Below are positions 40,401 through 51,060 of a stretch of 64,000 nt of DNA, in pieces. The DNA comes from Clytia hemisphaerica (Eukaryota > Cnidaria > Hydrozoa > Leptothecata > Clytiidae): contig CACVBU010000627.1 of NCBI GenBank assembly GCA_902728285.1, positions 1 through 64,000 of the forward strand, in the 5' to 3' direction. Positions within the stretch are counted from its first letter, which is position 1, and every line of letters begins with the position of its first letter. The notes below the pieces were generated by a model that made no database searches, was not told the origin of the DNA, and saw only the letters and a list, made by a program, of their open reading frames with translations. Made by a program: the position numbers and the translations under genes.

Positions 40401-43103
40401 TCACCAGACAATATAGTTTCAAAAATGAACTGTGCGGTGTATTGACGTTTTGAATAATTAGTCTAAACAAAAGAATAACGAGTAGAAAATATTTCGAAGG
40501 AGGCATTATTGTCAAGGGAAACAAGACAGATGAAACAAATAGCCTCTTGTAAAGAAAAGAGATAAAAATAGTGTTGAAGTAATTTTTCTTACTTTTCTGT
40601 CACAGGCAAAAGAACTAGCAAAAACATCGCAGTCAGAAATGGATGATGGATAAGGCTCGTCGGTAAACATATCATTTTGGTATCCCTGTCCGCACGATCT
40701 GAAGGCAAAAAAAAAAGACATCATAATAATTCTCTTGAATGACAAGTAGAGGAACTCCGTTTGAACGAGGCAAAAGGTCACGAAGTATCATAGGAGATGG
40801 AACTGATTCTTGTAAGAAGAAGATATAACAACTACTTACATGTTAGATGAAGAATTGTTTGAGTTTGATGAATGATCGTTGTTGGTAAACAATGTATTTT
40901 GGTGTCCGAACGATCTGAAGTGAAGACGAAAAAAAGACATCATAATAATTCTCTTGAATGACAAGTAGAGGAACTCCGTTTGAATGAGGAAAAAGGTCAC
41001 GAGGTATCATAGGAGATGGAACTGATTCTTATAAAAAGAAGATACAACAACTACTTACATGTTAGATGATGAATTGTTTGAGTTTGATGTACGATCGTCG
41101 TCGGTAAACAATGTATTTTGGTGTCCGAACGATCTGAAGTGAAGACGAAAAAAAGACATCATAATAAATCTCTTGAATGACAAGTAGAGGAACTCCGTTT
41201 GAACGAGGCAAAAGGTCACGGAGTATCATAGGAGATGGAACTGATTCTTGTAAGAAGAAGATATAACAACTACTTACATGTTAGATGAAGAATTGTTTGA
41301 GTTTGATGAATGATCGTTGTTGGTAAACAATGTATTTTGGTGTCCGAACGATCTGAAGTGAAGACGAAAAAAAGACATCATAATAATTTCTCTGAATGAC
41401 AAGTAGAGGAACTCCGTTTGAATGAGGAAAAAGGTCACGAGGTATCATAGGAGATGGAACTGATTCTTGTAAGAAGAAGATATAACAACTACTTACATGT
41501 TAGATGAAGAATTGTTTGAGTTTGATGAATGATCGTTGTTGGTAAACAATGTATTTTGGTGTCCGAACGATCTGAAGTGAAGACGAAAAAAAGACATCAT
41601 AATAATTCTCTTGAATGACAAGTAGAGGAACTCCGTTTGAATGAGGAAAAAGGTCACGAGGTATCATAGGAGATGGAACTGATTCTTGTAAGAAGAAGAT
41701 ATAACAACTACTTACATGTTAGATGAAGAATTGTTTGAGTTTGATGAATGATCGTTGTTGGTAAACAATGTATTTTGGTGTCCGAACGATCTGAAGTGAA
41801 GACGAAAAAAAGACATCATAATAATTCTCTTGAATGACAAGTAGAGGAACTCCGTTTGAATGAGGAAAAAGGTCACGAGGTATCATAGGAGATGGAACTG
41901 ATTCTTATAAAAAGAAGATACAACAACTACTTACATGTTAGATGATGAATTGTTTGAGTTTGATGTACGATCGTCGTCGGTAAACAATGTATTTTGGTGT
42001 CCGAACGATCTGAAGTGAAGACGAAAAAAAGACATCATAATAAATCTCTTGAATGACAAGTAGAGGAACTCCGTTTGAACGAGGCAAAAGGTCACGAAGT
42101 ATCATAGGAGATGGAACTGATTCTTGTAAGAAGAAGATATAACAACTACTTACATGTTAGATGAAGAATTGTTTGAGTTTGATGAATGATCGTTGTTGGT
42201 AAACAATGTATTTTGGTGTCCGAACGATCTGAAGTGAAGACGAAAAAAAGACATCATAATAATTCTCTTGAATGACAAGTAGAGGAACTCCGTTTGAATG
42301 AGGAAAAAGGTCACGAGGTATCATAGGAGATGGAACTGATTCTTATAAAAAGAAGATACAACAACTACTTACATGTTAGATGATGAATTGTTTGAGTTTG
42401 ATGAATGATCGTCGTCGGTAAACAATGTATTTTGGTGTCCGAACGATCTGAAGTGAAGACGAAAAAAAGACATCATAATAATTCTCTTGAATGACAAGTA
42501 GAGGAACTACGTTTGAATGAGGAAAAAGGTCACGAGGTATCATAGGAGATGGAACTGATTCTTATAAAAAGAAGATACAACAACTACTTACATGTTAGAT
42601 GATGAATTGTTTGAGTTTGATGAATGATCGTCGTCGGTAAACAATGTATTTTGGTGTCCGAAAGATCTGAAGTGAAGACGAAAAAGAGACATCATAATAA
42701 TTCTCTTGAATGACAAGTAGAGGAACTCCGTTTGAATGAGGAAAAAGGTCACGAGGTATCATAGGAGATGGAACTGATTCTTATAAAAAGAAGATACAAC
42801 AACTACTTACATGTTAGATGATGAATTGTTTGAGTTTGATGTACGATCGTCGTCGGTAAACAATGTATTTTGGTGTCCGAACGATCTGAAGTGAAGACGA
42901 AAAAAAGACATCATAATAATTCTCTTGAATGACAAGTAGAGGAACTCGTTTGAATGAGGAAAAAGGTCACGAGGTATCATAGGAGATGGAACTGATTCTT
43001 ATAAAAAGAAGATACAACAACTACTTACATGTTAGATGAAGAATTGTTTGAGTTTGATGAATGATCGTTGTTGATAAACAATGTATTTTTGTGTCCGAAC
43101 GAT
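37346..43103 (-). CDS. Mutator-like transposase gene with tandem-exon 5' half
   Basis: Minus-strand gene model read from splice sites. Exons 5' to 3': eleven 75-bp exons (43103 down to 40840), 40593-40698, 40360-40462, 38993-39078, 38389-38931, 37595-38035 and possibly 37346-37498. Every junction has GT-AG ends and matching phase (2-2 between repeats and into 40593-40698, then 0-0, 1-1, 0-0, 0-0, 0-0). The central exons encode a family with a MULE-type DDE core, in which LVMDTTFGMCDMWLTD carries the likely first catalytic Asp. The start exon was not found upstream of 43103. Exon 38389-38931 has two compensating frameshifts, so this copy may be dead or the assembly may hold indels. It could be a domesticated gene; nothing here decides that. 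Confidence 0.6.
37595..38035 (-). CDS. MULE-type transposase core exon
   Basis: 147 codons, phase 0 at both ends, acceptor TTCCGAAACAG and donor GTATTC. It starts VYNTSQSLKETKEKKESD and holds NITCFDDIQINDINRFCSSL, then TPLVMDTTFGMCDMWLTDSA, YQNIRLVNASNEHPWFYGPV and KPGLKPLSFLGTSD. In MULE transposases the VD.TF motif carries the first catalytic Asp and the ..LGTD motif follows later; here LVMDTTF and FLGTSD fit. The second and third catalytic residues would lie downstream and are not seen, so the core is incomplete in this window. Confidence 0.65.
38389..38931 (-). pseudogene. Exon with Cys-rich and HGNAK domains; two frameshifts
   Basis: 543 bp, so phase-neutral as a whole, but the protein changes frame twice. 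From 38931 it reads LVCLYSILADDNGIYKNEGC and PTLPIFYNNGKC...RCGRKYV. A run of nine A (38765-38773 region) adds one base, and from 38741 the next frame gives MLNRIYRRHSFHKNFLNIVT, FILPSHGNAKIESSKNTPYM and KTEKSVREELKRQLENGSKP. Near 38420 one base is missing; after it MSKAPRNKKQ joins VYNTSQ of the next exon. The +1 and -1 shifts cancel. Homopolymer error or real pseudogenisation are both possible. Confidence 0.6.
38993..39078 (-). CDS. Exon of the Mutator-like gene (86 bp)
   Basis: Acceptor after a C-rich tract (CCGGCATAG), donor GTAATC, downstream intron only 61 bp. The frame, entered in phase 1, reads DVRTSVSNFKLRITKVDRDT and GLSIKKFF. The phase matches both neighbours. No domain is recognised. 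Confidence 0.5.
39632..40202. mobile_element. 571-bp inverted-repeat element with G/C runs
   Basis: It lies in the intron between exons 38993-39078 and 40360-40462. The left end TTAACCCTATTCGTACTAGG and the right end (reverse complement TTAACCCTATTCATACTAGG) differ by one base. A run of about 13 G follows the left end, and a run of about 12 C lies near the right end. A solo right end occurs at about 5400-5423. The target duplication was not resolved (TTAA or TA). Confidence 0.75.
40360..40462 (-). CDS. Exon of the Mutator-like gene (103 bp)
   Basis: Acceptor TTGTTTAG, donor GTACCT. The frame, phase 0 in and phase 1 out, reads TNYSKRQYTAQFIFETILSG then DQKFFFNGEPSPPK. It links the repeated Ser/Asn-rich exons to the downstream conserved exons. 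Confidence 0.55.
40593..40698 (-). CDS. Exon homologous to the tandem exons (106 bp)
   Basis: Acceptor TTTGCCTTCAG, donor GTAAGA. The frame reads SCGQGYQNDMFTDEPYPSSI then SDCDVFASSFACDRK. Its start (SCGQGYQNDMFTDE) aligns with the start of the tandem unit (SFGH-QNTLFTDD), and the flanking intron bases are also alike. It is probably the ancestral exon from which the array expanded. It also confirms the reading frame chosen for the array. Confidence 0.6.
40840..43103 (-). repeat. Eleven tandem 219-bp units, each a 75-bp exon plus intron
   Basis: Exon copies end at plus positions 40840, 41059, 41278, 41497, 41716, 41935, 42154, 42373, 42592, 42811 and 43029; the last step is 218 because of a 1-bp deletion near 42945. 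Each exon has acceptor CACTTCAG and donor GTAAGT on the minus strand and enters and leaves in phase 2, so any number of copies keeps the frame. The 25-residue unit reads SFGHQNTLFT, then NNDHSS or DDDRTS or DDDHSS, then NSNNSSSN plus I. Copies 2-5 resemble copies 6-9 in part, with an 876-bp (4-unit) step. Introns are as conserved as exons, so expansion is recent. A degraded twelfth copy lies near 43285-43310. Confidence 0.8.
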
Positions 43104-43349
43104 CTGAAGTGAAGGCAAAAAAAGACATCATAATAAATCTCTTGAATGACAAGTGAAGGAACTCCATTTGAACGAGGAAAAGGGCCACAAGTATCATAGG
43201 AGACGGAATTGATTCTTGTATATAAAAAGAAAATTATTATAAGATTATTTTGGTAATATTATTTTATAATAGAATTACATTATTTCGGTGTCCGAAAGAT
43301 ATGAATGTAAACTAAAAGAAATCTCTTGAGTGACAAGTGATACTTTTAT

Positions 43350-44875
43350 GGACCTACCTGGTTATGCATTTAACACATATATAATTGATATCTACATAAG
43401 CGTGACCATTAAACAATCATTCAGAACACAAATAGTGACGATCTATTAAAATTAGTCGTTTGTTTCTTATAAAAAAAACACGTTTAGAAACCAAAATTTC
43501 ATGCTCTTGAAATATTCTTTCATATTCAAGACTTCGAGAGCAAAAAAACATCTTATCAAAAAATTCAGTAATTTTAAGAACATTGATGTATGCTTATTAA
43601 TAGTGATTCTTATAGATAAATATGCGTTTTTTGAGCTGAAAAATTCTTTTTTTACAAAGTCCAAAAAACCCTTTTTTTTAGCCGTTTTTTAGCTGAAATT
43701 TACCCCAAAATTTGTTTTCCAAAATCGAGCTCCGTCACATTCGAGGGTTTATAGTTATGCATCTTTGTGCAAAAAATCATAAAGAATAAAAGAGCCAATC
43801 TTGAGAAAAGCTAATACCTAAGTAATTGATAGCGTGCTTATAAAAAAATATTGAATTTGGCCAGTTTTTCTATAAAAACAAGCCAAGCAACCAAAATTTC
43901 ATGTCTAAACACATATATTCTTTAAAAGTAAGCCCTCATGAGCAAAAAAAACATCTATCTCATAAAAAAATATAGTAATTTGACTAAGAACATTGATGTA
44001 TGCTTATTAATAGTGATTCTTATAGATAAACATGCGTTTTTTGAGCCAACTACAATTTTTTTGCAAAAATCTGCTTGAACCGTATTTTACCTATGATGAT
44101 GGTACCTTACTTTCCTGCAAAAAATCGGAAAAAATTAATGATCCAATTTTTCACAAAGTCCAAAAAAACCATTTTTTAGCCGTTTTTTGGCCCAAATTTG
44201 CCCAAAATTTTTTTTTCAAAATCGGGCTCCGTCACATTCGAGGGTTTATAGTTATGCATCTTTGTTCAAAAAATCGTAAAGAATGAAAGAGCCAATCTCG
44301 AGAAAAGCTAATACCTAAGTAATTGATAATGTGCTTATAAAAAAATATGGAATTTGGCCAGTTATTCTATAAAAACACGCCAAGCAACCAAAATTTCATG
44401 TCGAAACACACATATTCTTTAAAAGTAAGCCCTCCTGAGCAAAATGAGCAAAAATCTCATAAAAAAATTGAGTAATTTGACTAAGAACATTGATGTATGC
44501 TTATTAATAGTGATTCTTATAGATAAACATGCGTTTTTTGAGCCAATAAATTTTTTTTGCAAAAATTCGCTTAAGCCATCTTTTACCTACGATGGTACCC
44601 TACTTTCATGCAAAAAATCAGAAAAAATTAACGACCTAATTTTTCACAAAGTCCAAAAAACCCGTTTTTTAGCCGTTTTTTGGCCCAAATTTGCCCAAAA
44701 ATTTTTTTTTTGAAATTCGGGCTCCCTCACATTCGAGGGTTTATAGTTATGCATCTTTGTGCAAAAAGCAGAAAAAACTAACGAGCCAATCATGAGGAAA
44801 GCTAATAACGAACGAACGAACGAACAGACGAACGGACAAAGGTTAATTTATAGGACCTCCACCGGGGTAGGTCCA
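43350..44875. repeat. Three ~497-bp tandem units between GGACCTACC ends
   Basis: Landmarks such as ACCAAAATTTCATG (43490, 43890, 44388) and TAGCCGTTTTTT (43680, 44178, 44672) recur about every 400-500 bp. Each unit ends with CGGGCTCC(G/C)TCACATTCGAGG. GGACCTACCTGG at 43352 and CCGGGGTAGGTCC at ~44860-44872 may be inverted ends. The right end also has an ACGAACGA tract. No coding capacity is seen. The G-CGGAGCCCGATTTT motif occurs also near 16372 and 20115. Confidence 0.6.
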
Positions 44876-45229
44876 AAAAGTAGAGGGAAAAAAAGCAGAG
44901 AAAAATATTCAATAGCATAGGACACACCACACGGCTAAAAATGTTATACCTATGAAAAGACTTACAAATTCACTTGGTTGGAAAATTCCAATGTCGGGTC
45001 AAATAAATTGAAAAACGTTCTAAAAGTAAATAGAGAATTTTTATCTTTTATCTCAAGATAATTCTAGTACTTTATTGTATGAAATTTTCACGACATGAAA
45101 ATTTCGCAGTTTCGAGGTTGAGTTGGGAAAACCGCGGAATTAACACTGGGCGAAAAGTCAAATTTCCAATACATTTGAAATCCCAAAAAATTCCTAAAAA
45201 TGTCTGGAAATTCCAGATTTTTGGAACTT

Positions 45230-45600
45230 TATGAACATATGGAAATATCAAATTTTCCAAAATTAGAAAGCTCATTGTGTGACATTTTCTAAATTTCCAA
45301 AATTTAAAATATCAAATTTCCTGGTCTTTTTTATGTTTTAAAATTCATCTTTTTGGGGATTTCTTGAGGAATGGAAATATCAAATTTTCCAAAATTGGAA
45401 AGCTCATTGTGTGACATTTTCTAAATTTCCAAAATTTAAAATATCAAATTTCCTGGTCTTATTTTATGTTTTAAAATTCATCTTTTTTGGGATTTCTTGA
45501 GGAATGGAAATGTCAAGTTTTCCAACTTTGGAAAGCTCATTGTGTGACATTTTCTAAATTCCCAAAACGTTGAAACCTCAAATTTCCTGGTATTCTTTTC
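45230..45600 (+). repeat. Three tandem ~124-bp to 170-bp AT-rich units
   Basis: GGAAATATCAAATTTTCCAA and AGCTCATTGTGTGACATTTT and CAAATTTCCTGGT recur three times (about 45239, 45371 and 45505). They form part of the left arm of the 3.6-kb element. Confidence 0.7.
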
Positions 45601-46016
45601 AATCGAAAGGTCATATTTAACAGGTTTTTAAAAGCTTTAAAAGGAGACAATTACTATCTGAAAAAAGACAATGAAATCTCCTTTGAGAAATTTTAGACTA
45701 CAAAAAGATCGAGCTTCTAGATGTCGAGATATGAAGAAAGTAACATTTTCATTGACAAAATCTTCTACATACAGTACATTATATCTTTATTGTAGCATGT
45801 TTCATTTCAAAGATAAAAAAGCTAATATGTTCTAAAAAATCTGCCGAATCTCCCATCTCAATATCCATCCCATATCCCATTCTTGCCGAGTCTTTATTAG
45901 AGCCTCGCATACGAAATTTTGTGTATAATAATCCGTTGTATGTATCATTAAAAGTGTTATTCTCGATTAATCTTCTGAGATTTCCGATGAATATTTATTT
46001 TACCCATTGTACATAG

Positions 46017-46289
46017 TCAGAAAATCCGCCGTAAACTATCTTCGCTTTTTGATTTGAATGATGGCGCTACGCTCTCTACTTTTTCCCCAATCAGAATTAT
46101 TAAAGGCAAAAAGTAGTTGAGCTCCAGTTTCTGGACCACATTGTACACGTTTATTTTTATTACATTTCCGAGTTTAACTTTTGTATATGTTTGAAGCGAA
46201 GGAGATATGAGTTTTGAGTTTTCAAGCCACCGATAAAGTCTGTCATTCTGAAGCGTAATGTATTGATATACTTTCCATTGGAAATCCAA
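46017..46289 (-). CDS. Possible exon, OB-fold-like
   Basis: A minus-strand frame of 90 codons: MDFQWKVYQYITLQNDRLYR, then KVKLGNVIKINVYNVVQKLE and LPLIILIGEKVESVAPSF. The pattern LQ(N)D.LYRWL..., K.G.VIKI..Y, then a hydrophobic strand before GEKVES faintly recalls an RPA1 N-terminal OB fold. That is a weak impression. No convincing upstream exon was found. Confidence 0.25.
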   Translation of the reverse strand: MDFQWKVYQYITLQNDRLYRWLENSKLISPSLQTYTKVKLGNVIKINVYNVVQKLELNYFLPLIILIGEKVESVAPSFKSKSEDSLRRIF

Positions 46290-46362
46290 ATGAATTTACT
46301 TCACAGACTGCAACAAGACTTATAATCAAGCAAAGGCTTCAGTTAAAAGTTTTTCTACAATA

Positions 46363-46518
46363 ACAACGTAACGATGATAACAGTTTTGAAGGTAGAATGA
46401 TTCCATGGTTGCGTCTATGCTGAATTTGTTTCCATTTCAAATAACGTAACGATGATAACAGTTTTGAAGGTAGAATGATTCCATGGTTGCGTCTATGCTG
46501 AATTTGTTTCCATTTCAA
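46363..46518. repeat. 78-bp direct duplication
   Basis: ATAACGTAACGATGATAACA through CCATTTCAAAT is present twice (offset 78 bp) without visible difference. Because 78 is a multiple of three, the minus-strand frame repeats the peptide YLKWKQIQHRRNHGIILPSK, but I see no other sign of a gene. Confidence 0.8.
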
Positions 46519-47146
46519 ATATTTTTTTTCTAAAAACAAAATAAAAACATTAGATAATGTGAAAAATATATAACTTTACGAGCCAGAAATTCAACCAAAA
46601 CTCAACACCACTTCATCTACCTAAGAGAGAAATAACGAAATAAACATTCAAACTTTCCACATGTCCGCTCAAAATCACATGATTGAGTACTCGTATTTGA
46701 TTGGCTGGAGACATTGTATAAATTATTTTAATAATTATTTTTGACCGACTAAAGTGGTTTCAATTGGTAAATTTTATATGGAAAAACTTGCTTTTAAATT
46801 TTAAAAGCGATAAGAATGGAATAAAATTGATATGACTTACCTGGAAAAAGTTTGTAAAAATAAGACGCATCAAACTTGGTTTGCTATTTTCTTCTGTACA
46901 AAAGCTCAACACGATGTTTATTGAATTAAGATAATAAAACACATTTTCTTTCTTTCACTTTCTTTTGTTGAAAATAATAAACAAATCTAATAAATAAAGG
47001 AACTTTACGTCATAACAAAGGTGGTTCAAAAGTATAAATTCTTTAGGAAGAGCAATTAATTCCATATAAGGAATAATAGCAGAACAACAATTCTTTCTTG
47101 TGCTCTTTTTATTTTTGTACTAAAGCTCCATGTTTCAGCTAGCTGT

Positions 47147-47604
47147 CAGTCTGTGCCACTAACTCGATCGGGAAGATTCTTCCGAAATGGGAAGAACCTT
47201 CCCGAACGGGAAGAACTTGCTTATTTTTTTTCTGCCCGTTTGGGAAGATTCTTCCTCTTTGGGAAGTTGAAAATTGACTGAATATCGGCGAAGCTGTACG
47301 ATGACCGGCGAAAGTTGAAACTTTTTGTAGGTGAAGAAGCATCAAATTTCAAGGTTTTTCACCGAAAGAAAAGTAGACTTTACCGTAGAAATCATGTTAA
47401 ATTGTGAAAAAACTGTGTAAACTTCCCAAATGGGTAGTTCCAACCCGATCGAGTTTTCCTTAGTTTCTCGCTTCTTCCCGATCTGGAAGTCCGTTAACCC
47501 GTTTGGGTGTTAAGTTAATTTCCCGTTCGGGAGGATTCTTCCCATTTCGGAAGAATCTTCCAATTTTGGAAGAATCTTCCCGATCGAGTTAGTGGCACAG
47601 ACTG
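47147..47604. mobile_element. 458-bp MITE, possible 5-bp target duplication
   Basis: Perfect inverted ends CAGTCTGTGCCACTAACTCG followed by ATCGGGAAG. GCTGT lies outside both ends (47142-47146, 47605-47609). Inside, GGAAGATTCTTCC-type palindromes alternate with GAACGGG and GAAATGGG, so the whole element is built of short inverted GGGAAG/CTTCCC blocks. It is inserted in the 3.6-kb element. Confidence 0.8.
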
Positions 47605-48699
47605 GCTGTGTTTCAGCTTTCTTCGAGAAAACCTTTTGAATTTTTGAGGATATTCCACAAAATTTATGCTCCTAATTTTTCTAAAGTCGTGAGCCACCTT
47701 TGAAAGAAAAAATTCTCCATTTTTGTGATTTTGGGACCCTTTGGGAGAATAATAAGCTATAGATGTGTACCCCTTTGAAAGACTTTTGAGGTATAAAAAG
47801 GGTACCCTTACTGCTCGCACATATTGGTCACCTCTTTTGCCTGAGTAGCCTCCCGGATCTTCAAAGTACTCCTTGCATCTCATATCATACTTTTTGCTTG
47901 ACACCGCTACGCTTATAAAGGGGACTGAGCCTGGCAGAAAAAAATCTTTGGGAATATCGGAAAAGTGATTTTTACAGTTCTTTTCAATTTTGGAAATTTC
48001 GGCTATTTAGTTTCGAAAAAGTCGCCTTTTTGTTTTTGAGAATCTTTTGGGTTTTTCTAGCAACTGAAAATATGAAATTTCCTGAACTTTTAAGAAGACC
48101 ATAAAATATGAAATTTCAAGTTTTGAAAGATCTAAAAACATCAACTTTTTGATTTTCTCAAAAACTAAAAGTTCAAATTTTCGAAAACATGGAAATGTCA
48201 CTTTAAAAATTGGAATTCTCTGGGAACATGAGATTTTCAAAATTTGGAAATTTCGGAATGACAGCTTTCAGCTCTTTTTCAATGTTGGAAATTTCAGATC
48301 TTTAGACTTTTTAAAGTCATGGAAAGTTCGTATTTTTCTCCTCAAAAATTTTGGAAAACTCATCTTTCAGCTCTTTTTCAATGCTGGAAATTTCAAATTT
48401 CCAAATCTCTGAAAAGATTACAAAATTTCAAATTTCAAATCTAGAAATATCGGTAAATATCAATTTTCTGATCTTTCAACAAACTGAATGTTCAGATTTT
48501 GAAATATTTGGAAACATGACTTTTTTTAAAAAAAATTCCAGGAAATATGAACTTTTCGAAATTTGGAATTATAGGAAAGATGGCTTTTCACCCAGTGTAA
48601 AATGCAAAGAAATAAAATTTCGGGCAAAAAAACCGCGAAATTAAAATGATCGCAAAATTTTCATGCCGCAAAATTTTTATGCAATAAAGTAGGTTAAAG

Positions 48700-50940
48700 A
48701 TGTGGAGTGAGAAAAAAATTTAATTTAATTCAAAAATAGATCACTTTTTAGCTGTACCAATGAAATTAAAACATGGTATAAAAAGTTTAGCTAATATTGA
48801 ACGTTCAAACTGACTCAGACTCTTTCGAATAATGTCTAATTAACTTGTTATTTAAATTGTTATAAACCTCAATTTTTCCATGGGTGCTTTATCAGTCGAT
48901 GCCCTGTAAAAATAAACCATAGAGGTGCAATAGTCTAATTGATTGGGGCAAGTCAACATTGAAAAAAAATCTTGACATCCTTTTTGAAAACTAGAATTTA
49001 AATCAAAAAAAATTAAACAAACTTGAAAAACTTCACAGGCTGAATGTATAAGAATTATTGCTGTCTAAAGAACAATTCTCTCTCCTTTAAATTCTATGAC
49101 CTGTTAGGATGGGGGGGGCTTCCAAGGGTACGAAATAAGAGAATACCGGTAATTTTTTCATGAATTAAAAAATCTCAAATACCGGCCAAAATGTCCCAAC
49201 GAGTACCCGAATACTGGAAATTTGGCCTTACAATACCGGAATACTGGTCATTTTCTCGGAAGCCCCCCCCTAAGGATCATGAGTTAATAACTATAATTAA
49301 GATAGCTCTTGGAATAACATGATAGTGCATATAATGCTTATAATGTGAATTTATAACCCTCCAACAGTAGCTACAACAAATATACATTATATCATTTACT
49401 AACACATTTCTCTCAAAATCAAAAGTGCTGTCATTCTCATCATCTTCTTTTTCTTCCAAGGCTCTTTCCCTTTCCTGGTCCAGGTACTCGAAATAGTTAG
49501 GCTAAAAAATTTAGAATTTAAGTTTGAAAGCTGAAAAATACCTTTTACTAGTGATCAGGTGTAGCTTCTAAATTGTAATGAAAGGAAATCAATCAAATTG
49601 ACTAGGCTAACTTCTATCAATCAGACTAGTTCATAAGCCTGCATAAGTTCTATTTCAGTTTGATGTGTGCAGTGAACATCTTAAAAGTCAGAAAGTTTTT
49701 TGTATGACCTAGAAAGTTTAAACTACTGAGAGCCTCTACTTTTTTACCCATTAGTAAAAAAGCAGTCACATTCCAACTATAAATTAAAATCCTCATAAAT
49801 TATAACATAAATTAATAGCTGTCATAAAAATCAAAATCAAAATTTATCGACTTTTGTTGTAACATTACTTCTAATTAAACTAAACCAGTCGAACAACAAT
49901 CGAACTAATCGAATTTTACCCCGAATTTTGACGCTCGATTGAGATTCGCTTGCGTTCGACAATCGAATTTCAATCGGTTGATTGCGTTTGATTTGGTTCG
50001 ATCGTCGATTCCGTTCGATTGAGATCGTCTGGGTTAGAGCAGTTGATGGTAGAAAGGCAGGCAGTGTCTGGTGGAAACTAAAAAGGGCACTTTTTTTTGT
50101 TAAAAACATAGATTTCATCATGTATGTCACAATGTTTGAACAAATGTTGGAAGAGAAATGTTGGGGCGAACGGTTTGACCAATTGCTCTAGTAGTTCTTG
50201 AAATCTGCCTCAAATATAACTAGACCACCCCCTTAGTACCAGATATTGTTTCAAAAACTTATAGACCCCCCCCCTCAAGTACTAGATGTATATATAGACT
50301 ACTTTTTGGTTATTGTTACTACAGATTTTTCTAAACCACTAAACCAGAATATTTATGCCAGAGATTTCTTGGCGTAGCCTTTGTGTAAGCCTATGAAATC
50401 CAAAGTCTGCGCCAGAGATATCCGGCGTACATGCCTTTTACTTTCCAGATTGCAGATTGGCCCTTCCTTTTTTTATCCAAAAAACCAACTTCAGTATAGA
50501 GGTAATCAACTTTCTCTTTGATTTGAATTAAAGTCTCATAAAGATAAAAACCAACAAAAAGCATCAAATAGTGTGGCTGTATCTTTATCTTAATCAGGTT
50601 ATCTTTATATCATTTTGGATGTTTTCCAAGCACCCTACTAGTACAGTACAACAGACACCGCCATATTTGTTATGTTTTTACAAAGGTGAAGGCTTCTTCA
50701 TAAAAGCGAAAGACATATATCTATTTTTCGGATCCAGCATGCGAGAATAGTGTCAGGACCTGCAGGCGACCTAGTAGGGTTGGATATGGGTGTGGTTAAG
50801 TACCAGATTGGCTAGGAATTGGGTTATTCCCAGTTAGGGTTAGGTTTCGAAAAAAGCACTCTTTTGTGATTTTCTCTTCATATAGTCTAGTCTATAGTTT
50901 GTACAATATAAATAGTCGTCAGAAACACCCCTTTCTATCA
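48700..50940. other. No gene seen apart from one MITE
   Basis: No exon is supported. The 49880-50030 stretch is rich in ATCGA/TTCGAT-type short palindromes (GTTCGATTGAGATCG and relatives). Poly-C tracts occur near 50250. Two lines near 50170-50290 (GACCACCCCCTTAGTACCAGATA, GACCCCCCCCCTCAAGTACTAGAT) are a diverged two-copy repeat. Confidence 0.4.
49111..49270. mobile_element. 160-bp MITE with G8/C8 termini
   Basis: The ends are GGGGGGGGCTTCC and GGAAGCCCCCCCC. TTAGGAT (49104-49110) and TAAGGAT (49271-49277) flank it, a 7-bp target duplication with one mismatch. The interior repeats short motifs AATACCGG, GAATACTGG and AATACCGGC. It has no coding capacity. Confidence 0.7.
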
Positions 50941-50947
50941 TCAATCC

Positions 50948-51060
50948 GTGGCGCAGTGGAGAAGGCATTCAGTTTCCAACGGTTGGAACTTTGCATTTGA
51001 TGGGTTCGAATCCCACCAGTGCCACCAGTGGCGATTTTTTGGTCAGTCAATCAGTCAGTA
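50948..51060 (+). mobile_element. tRNA-derived SINE head
   Basis: TGGCGCAGTGG (50949-50959) fits the pol III A box and GGTTCGAATCC (51003-51013) is a perfect B box. GTGGCGC (50948-50954) can pair with GTGCCAC (51019-51025), but there is no D stem, and two extra bases separate the T arm from the acceptor. It is followed by a CAGTCAATCAGTCAGT tail. It is therefore SINE-like, not a tRNA gene, and differs from the SINE at 14670. Confidence 0.6.

Larger units (their letters stand above)
45070..48689. mobile_element. 3.6-kb TA-flanked inverted-repeat element
   Basis: The left end CTTTATTGTATGAAATTTTC and the right end (reverse complement CTTTATTGCATAAAAATTTT) face each other with TA outside (45068-45069, 48690-48691). 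Inside them both sides carry CATGAAAATTTCGC, an AACCGCGGAATTAA / TTAATTTCGCGGTT block and CACTGGG(C/T)GAAAAG. Both subterminal zones then run into GAAATTTC/TTGGAAATTT-rich degenerate repeats. No transposase was found. The ends resemble those of the MITEs at 28332 and 60796. It hosts another MITE at 47147. Confidence 0.65.

Noticed and set aside
40840..43103. CRISPR array
   Set aside because: The repeats are 219 bp with no short repeat/unique spacer structure, and the sequence is eukaryotic; the units hold splice sites and an open exon.
45070..48689. Reading the whole 3.6-kb inverted-repeat element as an autonomous transposon
   Set aside because: No transposase motif was found on either strand; the only candidate exon (46017-46289) does not resemble one.
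50948..51025. Functional tRNA gene
   Set aside because: A and B boxes are good, but there is no D stem and two bases too many lie between T arm and acceptor. It fits a SINE head better. The same holds for 14670-14748.
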